64,000 nt of DNA, taken from positions 393,459 to 457,458 of the forward strand of contig VXAZ01002369.1 of the NCBI GenBank assembly GCA_013399875.1. Reading direction: 5' to 3'. Positions within the stretch are counted from its first letter, which is position 1. Every line of letters starts with the position of its first letter. This document shows, one piece after another, positions 50,801-62,700 of the stretch. The stretch comes from Gymnorhina tibicen. Lineage: Eukaryota > Chordata > Aves > Passeriformes > Artamidae. Under the pieces are notes generated by a model that saw only the letters and a program-made list of their open reading frames with translations, had not been told where the DNA came from and made no database searches. The position numbers and the translations under genes were made by a program.

Positions 50801-51649
50801 TGTCAGCAGCACATTCTCCCTGGGATTACTCTATACTCCAAGGCAGGACACAGGCAGGGCCCATTGCTGTAGTCTCTTTTGAGCCACAAGAACAGCAAAA
50901 AGCATGAAATTTTGCAACCTGGGAATCCTAAAAGCAACACAAACCACAATGTTCACGCTACAGCTGCATTCCTAAACTGGATACCTGTCTCTGCTCTCTC
51001 TCTAGGCTTGATGGTACCAACAGTCTTCATTCTCCTCTCAGCCCACAGGTACTGCTATTGCATGTATAGATGATGAGGTTTTGCTCTGAGAAGATTAGTA
51101 ATGAATCAAAGTCCTCTTTGCAGAGGGTCAGTACAAATCCTTTGTGTCTCTTAATCTTCCATAAGCTCTGTGCTGGCAGTGTAGAGACCATCTTGATTTC
51201 TAAGCACAGCTACTCTCACAAGGCTTTGAGGACTGGGCATTAAACACTCTCTTCAAGAAGCACCAGTAGTTTCTGTGCTCCTGTATTTGGCAGATTCTGT
51301 TGTTTGAAAGCTCTTGCTGGTCTTGTACTTAGTCTCTTTTCTACATAGAGAAGAGATGAAGTGACTTTTAGGAGCGAGTTTCTGTTTTGAATAACAGAAG
51401 ATCCTTAGACTGTCAGTAATTCATTAACTCAGAGAGAGAAACAGTGGTCGTAAATAAGCTCCACTTGTTCAGCTCATACTCCACCTGGCTCTGATTTAGA
51501 GAACAATACAAGTAGGGAAGTATATTTTTTGCTGTGTGCCATCCATTAGCTGAAACTGATGTTTTGGTCTTCTCACAAAATAACATGTTTTTCTGGGATA
51601 CATAAATGTTAAAAAAAGAATAGATCTATTTAATCCTGGTCAAAACAGG
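47891..51649. other. Upstream flank of LRRC3B; no gene seen
   Basis: Composition drops back to AT-rich immediately after the CpG island. It holds a 33-bp tandem duplication at 48861-48918 and an A-rich run at about 49448-49490. The block at about 49495-49690 is discussed as a possible conserved element. No exon of a divergent transcript could be supported, although a bidirectional CpG-island promoter would make one possible. Confidence 0.5.
48861..48918. repeat. Tandem duplication, period 33 bp
   Basis: The A-rich unit AGAAAATAACAAATACAAAA plus AGAAA occurs at 48861-48885 and again, identical, at 48894-48918. The identity of the copies suggests a recent local duplication. Confidence 0.9.
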
Positions 51650-52760
51650 TCAGTGGAGGTTAGATCTCGTTAGATACACTTGTTGTGGAATTTTTGGTTA
51701 TTTCGAAGATTTATGTAAAAGATTACAGGTCTGCATGAGAAAAGCATCTGTATTGATAGGAGGTACTTGGATTTCTGCAAGGCAGTTAACTTAATACCAC
51801 ATGACATTTTGATTTCAAGTCTTGCATTACATGGAATTAACAGGTCACCTATTGCGAGGATTAAGAAGTGTCTCACTGACAAATTTCAAAATGTAGCCTT
51901 TCAATGGGGAGATTTCATTCCGTGTGAGGAGCTTTCCCAGCAGAATCACGTCTTCGCCTGATACTGTTTTCTATTGTCTTCAGCACTTCGGGCCATGAGA
52001 TAGAATCTTTGCTTTAAAGGCTTGCATATGGCAAAATGTATTTTAGCACAATAAATAAAGAAGATATATTACTTCTGGAGTAATTTGATTTGGCTAAATG
52101 ACCACTGTCCAACAAGCAGCACACTAAATTCATTTTACTACAGTCCAAAAGCTTGTAGGAATGGACACTGTCTCAGAGAGCAGAGACTCAGGAAATTATA
52201 AAAAAGTGATTATCCTAATCACCCCTTACATGAGGTCTGAGTGCATTGGTGAGGAAAGGACTCAGCACAGTCCTTGCATGTTTCCAAGATATCAAGCATA
52301 GTTCTGGTGCCTGCACTTTAGGAAGATGAGAAAATCCAAATATTTTGCATGTCAAGTACAAGTCTTGAGATGGGAGGCTTAAAGAGCTGGACATGCTCCA
52401 CTTAAGAAAAGAGTGAGGGACAGGGACTAGATAACAACAGTGAGCTTTTTCACTCTTGCTGACAAAAGCACAACTAAATCCAATGACTGGAAGTTTAAGG
52501 TTAGATGTAATCAACCTTGAAATCAGATGCAATTTCCTAGCAGTAAAGGTAATTAAACTCTGTAACAGCTTATGAAGGGAGGTGGTACACTCACCATTGC
52601 TTGATCTTGTCCTAAAAAAGGCTGTGTTTCTTAAATACAGCTTTCTTTCAGCTTCTGGGAGAATTTCTAATGGACAGAGCAGGCTCAGGGAGGGAATGAG
52701 GGTCACATCAGGCTAGATCCCCTGGTGATCCCTCTGGCCCTACATCCATTAGAACAATGC
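51650..52760 (+). mobile_element. Ancient CR1-type LINE with RT and 3' portions
   Basis: At about 51755-51900 the plus-strand translation gives YLDFCKAVNLIPHDILISSL followed by CLTDKFQNVAF. This is the reverse-transcriptase region usually read as YLDFSKAFD..PHDIL...LTDR.Q.V. From about 52265 to 52740 the 3' half of a CR1 follows, with pieces such as CTTAAAGAGCTGGACATG, AATCCAATGACTGGAAG and AGGTAATTAAACTCTGTAAC. It ends CTAGATCCCCTGGTGATCCC and CTGGCCCTA. The intervening part is deleted. The resemblance is to the old CR1 lineage abundant in turtles rather than the younger avian subfamilies. It is not functional. The 163-codon minus-strand open frame at 52215-52706 is a shadow of it. Confidence 0.75.
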
Positions 52761-53314
52761 ATCTGTGCAACTTCTTCCATTATGGCTGGAACAAGATGGC
52801 TTGAATTGCACCCTGCCCACTCAGACATTTTCAGGCTGGCATTAAGGTAATAAGTATAATCAAATCCCATACTTGAGCGCTCCAGTTGGCTGCCTACAGC
52901 AGAGAGAAAGAATCTCTTCTCAACTCCTCTGAGAGATATTTGGTCTCATATATTCTGCAGAAGAACTTTTTGCCTTCCCTTGAACCATGTATTATTTATC
53001 TTGCTGTAGCCAGGAAGAGATTAAACCAATGCAGAAAATTATTTTAGACATCTGATGCTTGGGTTTGAATTAAGCCCAGTCCAGGAGCAGTAGAAATGTT
53101 AATAGCTCAGACTGGCAAGGATGGTGCATATTTTGCATGGATTTTTCTCTGTGGTTGTCTGGGCATGTCATGCCTAATCACTTCTCAAGTATCGTGGGAA
53201 GCTCAGGTACTGTTTTAGACACATAACAGTTTGGTTTCTCAAGGACTAAAATACTGTGGGCTAGTGAAAGTAGTTCATGTCTCAGCCTTGGCCTACATGT
53301 ACAACATTTAATAG

Positions 53315-53376
53315 GCACCTATATGCAGGACAGATTAGACAGTCTGATGATCTCTCTTGGCCTTAAATTGTAAGGA
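53315..53376 (+). mobile_element. Probable ancient CR1 3' tail
   Basis: The sequence GATTAGACAGTCTGATGATC / TCTCTTGGCCTTAAATTG matches the end of old CR1 tails (...CTAGATGATC...CCTTCTGGCCTTA). The nearby stretch 52870-53060 also has an old-repeat look (AGCCAGGAAGAGATTAAACC) but cannot be assigned. Confidence 0.45.
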
Positions 53377-53757
53377 AATTTAAAACTTGTACATAACAAC
53401 AGTCTCTAGTTTCCAGGGCTCTCAGGAATGCACGTGGTTACACCATGAGCCACAAGCACAAAATAGTCTCCAGTACCACTGGTCAGAGATAGAAAAACTC
53501 ACTGAGAATTCAAAAAACAAGCAATTCCCACCAAAATTTAAAAACGTGTGAGCACAAAATATAATGTCTGATGGTCTTCGCCTTGCAAGCATCAGAAGAA
53601 CTTCTCAGAGGTATCTGCCTGTAGTAGAAGAGACCTAGTCTCACAGCTTCTGCCATCAGTGGTCCCATCCTGCCTAGGCTGACAGGACACAACTGCAGGA
53701 CAGTGGCAGCTTGGTTGTTGAAAAACCCTATTGAAAGCAGGTTTCTGAAGACTTGAG

Positions 53758-53840
53758 CCCTCAACTATGAGGTGTTCTGTCTTCAGAGGTAAGGGTGTTC
53801 AGCCCTAAACTATGAGGTCTTCAGAGATGAGGGTGCTCAG
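53758..53840. repeat. Decayed two-copy minisatellite, about 40-45 bp unit
   Basis: CCCTCAACTATGAGGT...CTTCAGAGGTAAGGGTGTTCAG is followed directly by CCCTAAACTATGAGGTCTTC AGAGATGAGGGTGCTCAG. The second copy lacks about 7 bases (GTTCTGT) found in the first. It is an imperfect direct duplication with no coding content. Confidence 0.85.
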
Positions 53841-55504
53841 CATCCCTACACCTTTCCTGGCAACACATTCATAAACACACCATGGTGTTTTGGTGTGTTT
53901 AGGAGGTGCAAGTGGCTGCATCCAGGAAAATAATTACTGAATAAACACAAATTAGCTGTTTCTCTGTGTAGACTGACATAATTAGTGAAAACTTGTTTTT
54001 AACATCTTACCCAAAGAGTCATGAAAAGAAATGAAAGCAAACCAACTCAGACTGGTGAATTAAGGTAGAAACACATCTCCATGACTTACTGCATCTGAAT
54101 AATATACTTGTAAAGTAAGTGTTGTATGTATCACTAGTAAGTGTGATGAACAGTGTGACACTGCAAATTATTTATAAACAGAAATGGTATTATAGATACC
54201 CAAGATGCTTGCACCTGGAAGCCTACAAAATCACAGTAGGTATAGCTTCATATAATACTTATCATCACAGAAAGTGGATATTTTTTATTGCTGAAGGGTA
54301 GGAGAGAAGGACATATTATAGCCTCAGTTCATCAAGATATTCTTCTCAGTTTAGATTTATCACAGGTTTCTCTTAAACTACAGTTTTATTTAAGAAATGG
54401 GCTTGTGTCATTGAGTGTATGTACAGACTGCAAATGATGTTTTCCAAGCAAATCCTCTATTGCATAATCTTTGCTGTCATTTTTAATAGCTAGATGGAAG
54501 AGAAGCTTCCATAAAGAATCACTGTTTATGATGGGACATACAAGAAACAACCAGCACTATCCCAGAAGCAGATTGCAGGGTGTCTGGGCAGAAAATGAGA
54601 AATTTTGGTGGATTTATTATCTTCCTTAAATGGAAAAAAAAAAGATTTTTAAAATGTAGTCCAGCAACAACTAACAATAACATAACAGCTATTCAGTTAA
54701 GCCATCTGAGATGTGGACATATGAGACACTGTTCAGAGGATATTGAAGATAGTTCTTTCTTTATGTACAATATCATGAAGATTTATAAAACTTGATTGTT
54801 TTGGAAGAGTTCACATGGTACCCAGGATCTGCTATCTTGAGTCTTTCAGAATAAGTGGCTTGATTGATTGGTTTTAGGTTGAATTTTTTAAATTCTGTCT
54901 ATTATTATGTACAAAGCTGTTAGCCAAATTCACTGGGATACTGTGCATATTTAAAGAACATGTGTATTTTGCCACACATTTATGTAGTATTTTTACTTCA
55001 ATAGAAGTATGATGTGCCCCAAAAAAGCTGCCAACCTAAGATACTGCTCCTGCAGGTATTTACACATCTGCTCAATATAATGTACCAAGAGTACTGATAT
55101 TAACTCCAACTGAGCCTTTTAAAGGTTTTTAAGTAAACTGTGTGCCTAAGTCTTGTTGAATGACACTTGTAACAATACCTACAGAAACACTGGGAGAAAA
55201 AAATATGTAGGTTAAATGATAGCTCATGCTTAGGCACCTAGATAAAATGGGAAGGTATGTGCAATTTACTTTCAAGGTAGATCTTGCTCACAAGATGAAA
55301 AATGCTCCATAAAAGCAGTTATTACTATGAGATCGCTATTGTTCTTCTGCAGCCAGTTTGTTGAAAAAAAAGTGCTTTTATCTTCCTTGAAATTGTCCCA
55401 CGAGAAAATTATGTTATGGTGTAATAACAGGTGTGTTCTGATATAGATAAATATATTACAGTGTAATAACAGGTATTACAGGGGAAATGACATGATCTGT
55501 AGTA

Positions 55505-55600
55505 ATATATATATAAATATATATATAAAAATATAATAAATAAATATTAAATATATAAAATATAATAAATATAAATATAAATATAAATATAAATATAAAT
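55505..55600. repeat. AT-rich microsatellite, (ATATAA/ATAAAT)n
   Basis: TATATATA runs pass into about six regular copies of a 6-bp ATAAAT unit at the 3' end (55565-55600). Just before it, the segment GTGTAATAACAGGT is itself duplicated (near 55420 and 55461). Likely polymorphic. Confidence 0.92.
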
Positions 55601-56695
55601 GTCCTAATATGTCCTATGTGTGAGGATTTCCTTCTCTTCTCAGATATCAGCCATCCCTTGTTATTGCTGTTCTTTGGTGCTGAACATCAGGGAGGAGCAA
55701 GATTTCCTTTTTGGAGAATTTCACAGAAGACAGTCCAATGTGAACCTCCCCACTGAATTAAGTGCTGCCAGTACAACTGGGATGGAGAAGCACCATAAAA
55801 GAAGTAGAGGTCCAGAGAAAATGTCATGCGTGAACACTGTCTGTCTGTTTTTTAGGAAATGGAGAAGCATGACTTTCTGCAAAGAAGCCCACTAAAAGAT
55901 TTTTTGTTACAAGGCACTGATCTTAGGCAAATTGCCAAAGCTGAAGTTACTGACTCTTGATAGATACACAGTGATCCACAAGAACAATGGTAAAACAAAA
56001 GAAAAGAAGTTCAAGTAACCAGAAATCTTTGAAGCATAATTGCCTCATTTCTTCTGGATGTCAATAAGATCAGACATTTTTGCTCTTGTTTAACTAGTTA
56101 AGTGCACAAATCCTGACTAGCCTTCTCCTTAACCATTGCCATCCAGACTGTTTAACCCAAATAAACATTAGATCCCACTTCAAATCAGTGGTTTGCCAAG
56201 AACTCTTCCAGGCTCCGTGGGGTATCTGAAGCTGTTAGCCATACTGATCATTAACCAGAGGGAAGAAATTGCCCCAGATGCTTAGCAGGCCAGAGAAAAT
56301 GCCCCATGTGTTCAGGGTTTTTCTGGTTGCAGGGAACAAGCCTGGTCACAGCATTTTTCTGAGTTGTCTTCCTCTCTGTAAAACAGCTGGAGCTTAGACA
56401 CTCTTTATTTTCCTATTTTATTTTGAGGGAGTCAATTATCCTGGCATATTCCTTTAAATTGATTTAAATTGTAAATAAGTAAACAGGATTAGACCAAGGA
56501 TTTGGCCTGACTCTTGTTAGCTTGGGCGAAATGGTAAGAAAAAGTCCCCGAATAATACTGCTGTCAGCTAACAACTTGGTTCACCAAGAGAACAGTCTTA
56601 TGATGATAGTCATATTAAAAGTGCCTAAAATCATTAGAATTAATTTTAAAATGGTCTCTGGGAAGTAGCTGGGCAGGGACTTAGAGGAAGCTAAT

Positions 56696-56720
<25 letters not shown>
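56696..56720. repeat. (GA)n microsatellite
   Basis: About 12 GA units followed by AAAGAGAAG. This is a simple sequence repeat in the upstream flank. Confidence 0.95.
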
Positions 56721-56728
<8 letters not shown>

Positions 56729-59700
56729 GTGAGGACATTAAACCAGACTGATTAATAAAATATGAATACCAGACAAAGCTGTGCAGCTGGGGTTTTACAC
56801 TACCATTTAAAAATAGCCATACATATTATTCTGACACTGAGCCTATATCACTTTAAATCTTTTAGAAACATATTAAAATTACTCAAAAAAGGACCATTTT
56901 CAAAAGCTCCCTGGACTTATGCATGACAACTAAAAAGAGTTTCATTGTAAATCCCTCTGTCTAGTTCAACAGTATTATCTGCTTACAGACAACCCTCAGA
57001 GGACAAAGTCACAGCCTTCATCTGGCAAAATTATTGTTCAGTGATGATACATTGTGCTTGCAGAAATGCAGCATGAGCACAATAATATTGGATCTTATAT
57101 ATATTAGGATGCTGTATTGTCAGGACAAAAACTTCAACTACATTTTTGTTGTTACTAATGAGACGTTTCTGATATAGCGTTGTTTGTCTAAAACCAAAGA
57201 CAGATCCATTTCAAAAGTGAAGGAGAGCAGGTAAAGAAAGAGTCAGCTGTACATCAGTTTTCCATTTTAGGACAAATACTCTTTAGATCATACAGAAGCA
57301 TTATGAAAATATGTGTAAAAATGAATTTGAGGGAGATGAGTGCTTGAAAACATTTTGGTGATAAGATCTCTGAGTATATATGAGATCAGAAGATCATGAT
57401 CTTGGAAATAATATGATTCAGTAAAAAACAGAGTGGAAAGAAATCCTTTAATTCATTTGGAACTGTATACTGGAAAAGAAAAAAAGAACTGAATTTGAAG
57501 TTCTTATTAGTCATCACTGAGTCAAGACATGTATCTGTATCTGACCTACAAAGAAGCAGATTTTTTATGTAGCATTCCGCTGTTCCCTGTTGGGCATGCT
57601 AAACTGCACTCCATTTTAGAACAGCATCCACCTCTGATGCACAGGGAGGCCTGTGCAATTTTCTTCCATTTAAGCCTTCAAGACAGAACTGAAGTGGGGT
57701 CTTTTATCTTTCTTAAGTCGAGCACTGATTAACATCTGGTTCCTTGTTTCCTGTCCCTTACACTTACATGCACTGAGGAATCTCCTTGTGGAGAGGTTGT
57801 GTGCACAAACAGCGTGTGCACTTTGGAGGGTAAGTCAAAACATGGCCCCTGTTACCACAGAATGGCAACGAAACAACAGATTCATTTTAATGAGGGATGC
57901 ATAGGCCCTTCCATGCTCCTTACAGGTTGGTTTGAATTGTTTTCATTATGAGCCTATTAGTTCAGGAGTCTAACACTGCCAAGCAGCCCTGCTCTAGGCT
58001 ACTATTTGGCACACAACACCACCAGTACAAGAGCAGTGGTTTATTTGGACAGTTTGATAAAATTAAATAGCTCAACTGTTACCCAGCTCAAAGATAAGCA
58101 AAAATGCATGTGGAGGTTTTCCGATTTTGGAAACTGCATTCAGATTGCACAAGGCATCTTTGTTTTTTAAAAGCTAACTGCTCCAGAAGATGAGAGTTCA
58201 TAATTTGGGGTAATGGCCATGCCAAATTAAGCAAGAAACATTGCAATATTGGCTGACATAGTAGTGGGTAAAAATAATGTTCAGAGATAGTGCAGTTAAC
58301 AGTTGAAATTCCATGGAATTTGTTTTTAAATTTCTGCTGATAACAACATGAGTCATCTGACATACTGGGGTATGATGATGAAATGCACTCTGTGCTCCTT
58401 TGTAAGGTGTTTTGAGATGTGTCAAAGAACTCATGTCTCACACCTGACTACATGTAATTGTTATTGTTTAAGAAAGGTATAATTCAGTACAAAACTAAAT
58501 ATTTTGGCCATTACAGATCTTCCAAAAAAAAAAATCTTTGAGCCTAAAATTATTTCAAAGAAGATGAGTTTGAAAAGTGTTGCAATATATGTGTGAGATG
58601 CATCATGTGCTGCATACGCTTGACTGGGAATGCATTTTCCATTTTCCTTTTTTTTTTTCCCTGTGGCACTTACTCCATACAACTTCAGAACTGAGAATGA
58701 AGTATATTGGGAGGTATACTGCTAAAAGTCTTGCCACTGAAAATTTTAATTTAGAGGCTTTGAATCAAATAATCAGATGACTCATGAAAATGGTAATAGG
58801 CCATTTGTTATTACCAACAGGTAATATACTCCTCAGCCACAATTGTGGCGAAACGCAAGCTCAGAGTTGTCCAAGTTCTCAGGTCACCAAACAGGCCTTG
58901 CAGGAGAGTCACCAGCCTGGGGTCCAAGTGTAAACTTCCCCACATTGCAAGTGAGTGGTCACATCTGGGGGCTATTGCATGATCATTTTCCCAGTCCCAA
59001 CAAAAGCAGCGCAGTGAAGAGCACCAGGTAACCCTCTCACAAGCCATGCTTACCCATAGCTCCTTTATGCAACCCTTCAAACTACAGAATTTGTGGCTGC
59101 TACAGAGTACGCGTGTGCTAACTGCCTAAATATTCCTGGGCAGACTTTGCACTTGAGCTGCCCTGGCTCCCATGCCATCAGCAGTACCCAAGCTTTCATT
59201 AATGCTCAGGGTCTAGCAAACCCTGTCTGCTGCCCCTAAGTCATCAGTGGCTGCTTGTCATAAGGGCAGCAGGCACAGTGGGACAAGGGAAGCATTTTGT
59301 CTTTCTGGAACAAGATGGTCACTTCTCAGTATTGGGATCAAGTTGGAGCAAAAGAAGATAGCAAGACTGCACATTTTCTTTCACTTCTCTGGAACAAATA
59401 AGCAATTTCTAAACTCTTTTAGTTCAGCCACTGTCAGGAAAGCTGTGACAGTCTATACCAGTATCTGCGACTGGTAGCTTTCGTAAGCATTGAACCACAT
59501 GCACAAAACCACTGAATTTGTTGTTTTGGAGGGAAATTCTGTATTGAAATAGGTGGCATATGTTTTATGAAACAGCCCCATTTCTACTGTCTGCATACCT
59601 TACTGTCCCTCTTGCTGTGGATTGCTGGCAGAACTGTACTTCATCATGCATGGACTCTCTCCTCTTGCATCCCCCCAAACAACGTGGGATGAAGGAAAAG

Positions 59701-62700
59701 AAAGTACTCCACCTCAACTTTTTCGAAATGTACCTATCTTTAAATCTCTTTGGCATTCACCAACAGGCTCCATTGCAATTGCCTGGCAATTATATCTGTT
59801 TTTAGAGTTGTCTAACTCACTTCAAAAAGGAGCAAGGGATGCAATAAAACCAGGGCTACTATCTTACCGCTTTCATTAAGAAACAACACTTTATTGCCAT
59901 GACTTCCTATTTTAGTGCTTGCAAGATGGGTGGTGTCACCCTTGAGATTTTTACAGGCACTGTTTCTACTGAAATTTAGTCTCTCAGACTGTATTTATTT
60001 CAGTTTCTTGGGAATAGGAAACCAGACAGTGATGGGACAAGAAAAATGCACTGTTGGAGAGAAGATAGAATGATTGAGATGCATTATCTCAGGGATACAC
60101 TTGCGTGGGACAAGTGTATGACCTGGGAAGGAATACTGCGTGCTGTAATGTCTTACATGACATGAAGTCCAAAAAGGCTTCTGAAAGAGTGTGACCCTGC
60201 ACCAGCTTAACAAGGATTATTGCATTTTGACTATTTCTCCTGTAGATCGGACACTCCCCATATTTAACACGTGTTGTGCTCTCTGTGGACTCCTTGATAA
60301 TTATAAACACAGTTCCACAGATACCCCCAAAAGCACTTGTGGCCTTGTCATTAATACTGGGTTTGTGTATACGATATTTTTAAAACTTACATTTCAGTAA
60401 AATCAGCATAAATGAAGGAACACTTGGAATTACCTGTTACAACCACAAACTTTTTTGGTCCTATTAAAAGAGATGTTGGGACAGTCCACAATCTCTCCCT
60501 CTAAATGAACATAGGACCAGGAACAGCTATTCTGCATGTATAGAAAGTCATGGGATTTTGATCATATGAGAGAAGAGGACTAACTAGGAAATGAAAATGG
60601 GTCTGTACTGCAGAGGAGGTACTTCAAAGAAATCTTTAATTTTCATGCAATCCAGGATGACAACAGAGCTTGGCCATCATGTGAAGCTGTTCTGGGCTGT
60701 ATCACAATGAACAGAGATTAGCTGTTATTATTCAGCATCTGCTTCAGTGTTCTCAAATTTCTATAAAATTCTGAGCTTTACCTAATTGGGCTAGAAGGAG
60801 AAACAGACCAATAAATCTATTTTTATTATGATTAAGTTATTCAAGTCTGGGAATAAATAAATGTTAAATAAAATGCATGGGAATACCAGCTAATCATCTT
60901 CCAACCGTAATAGTATGGTATTAAGAAGTAGACTGGAGTTTAGAACTGTTGGTCAAAAAGATTCTTTTTCTTAGTCTTACAGCAAATAGAACAGCTTTTT
61001 TTTTTAGTCAGTAGTGCCACCCATCACCACCAGGGCTAGAGCTTGCCAGTGTAGTTGAAGTGATGCTTAGCCCCTTTCTTACACAGAGCAGCTATTGAAA
61101 ATGCTTTGTACAAATGCTCCTAAACCACTGATTGTTTCCAATAAGCTTCTTGATGGGACTAAAGAGGCCATCTTTAACCTTGTATGCCCTAAATGGTTTG
61201 GAATTTGAGAAATGCCCTGCACTTCCATGTCCTAGTGCCACTGGGGAGACCAGCAGAGATTCATAAAGGGAGGTGCTGGCTTGAAATCCTCTCCAGTAGT
61301 TTTAGATTGTGCTCTCAGCCATGAGCTTTGTTACTGTTCGAGGCATCCTGCTCTGCACTCACTTTCCCTCTTGCAGTTAAGGCAGGGTGGGCTGCAGGAT
61401 GTATATTTATGGGTGCCTTTCTTCTATGCTTACCCTACGAATTTTTATTACTGATGCTGGGATAGGTGTTTTGACCTGTTTTCGGAGCTGGACATGTAGA
61501 GATGTGTTTTGAAACTGTGAATCTAAATAATACCTATGTATGATTAGGAGACAGAATGAGGACTGCAGAATTAAAATACCCAAGAGTTGTTATTAGACTC
61601 CTTGTCTCTACCCTCCATGATGCCAGCTGAATTACCTGTCAGGAGACCTGTGCTGTGAAAAACTGCTCTGGCATGTGGGCAGCTGTGTGGCAGGGTGCCT
61701 GGCACCCAGGCAATTGATCTCTCCTTGCTACCAACTGCATCCAGAAACTGGAAGGAACAGACTCACTTCCCAAATCTGAAACGACAGAAGCCTGTGGTCT
61801 ACCAGCAAACAACCTTAGTCAACATTATCCCATGAGTACTAGTGACAGCAACCCAACTCTCCAGTTTTGGCTGGGCCAATGTGTTATTTAATATGTCTCT
61901 TCACAGCAAAGACATGTTCTGTCTGAATTAGGCAGATGCAAGTGGCCAGGGTTCATCTTTGCCCCTTCTTCATGCTTTTCTCCACAATGACTTGGGGGTA
62001 GGGTTCTGTAAGACACTACTACTAGTTATAAATAGCACCATAAGTAGAACAGACACAGGGATACCAGCTGCAGAAGGAGCAGTCCCGAACAACCTTTTTA
62101 GGTTTATAGCAGAGAAGAAAGAAGGCTTTCAAAATTTTAGTCACTGAATATTCGAATCTCTCTTTTCCAAAGACTAACCTTGACATACTAGCACAAGCTT
62201 TCCAGCTTGGAAGACATCTGAGAATGGATGCATCTCTGTGCATGCCATTGTAATAGTTGGATACAAAAGCATAAGCACCTCACAGCTTGAATATTTACAG
62301 CATTCAAATTCACTGACTTTGCATTTCTAGGAAAAAAAAAAATAGTAGAAACTACCAGGCTTCCAATATTGAGCTTTCGAAATATTTTCCAATGGTGACA
62401 TTACTGTGACATTTTTGATACTGATACAAGGTGAGAATTTCTTGATAGTAATTTAGGCATACTTTCAGCTGTAGTACAGAAGAGCTACAGACATGAAGTT
62501 ATATATGTTAATAACCTAAAACAGTAAGCAAATCAAATGGGTTTCACCTTCCTTGATTTATGTAAAATCTAATAATTCAGTAGCAGTTCAGACATTAAAT
62601 TTTATTTTTTGCAAGCTGTAAGGATTAGGAGATAAATTTCAGTTTGAATCCCCCCCAAAACCCTCTCATTCATAACATAAATAGGCTATTTGAGTGCAAA

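Noticed and set aside
52215..52706. 163-codon minus-strand open frame
   Set aside because: It is antisense to the ancient CR1 3' half at 51650-52760, and the protein shows no domain.
58811..59080. Overlapping open frames on both strands in a GC-richer pocket
   Set aside because: No family resemblance and no splice context; treated as chance.
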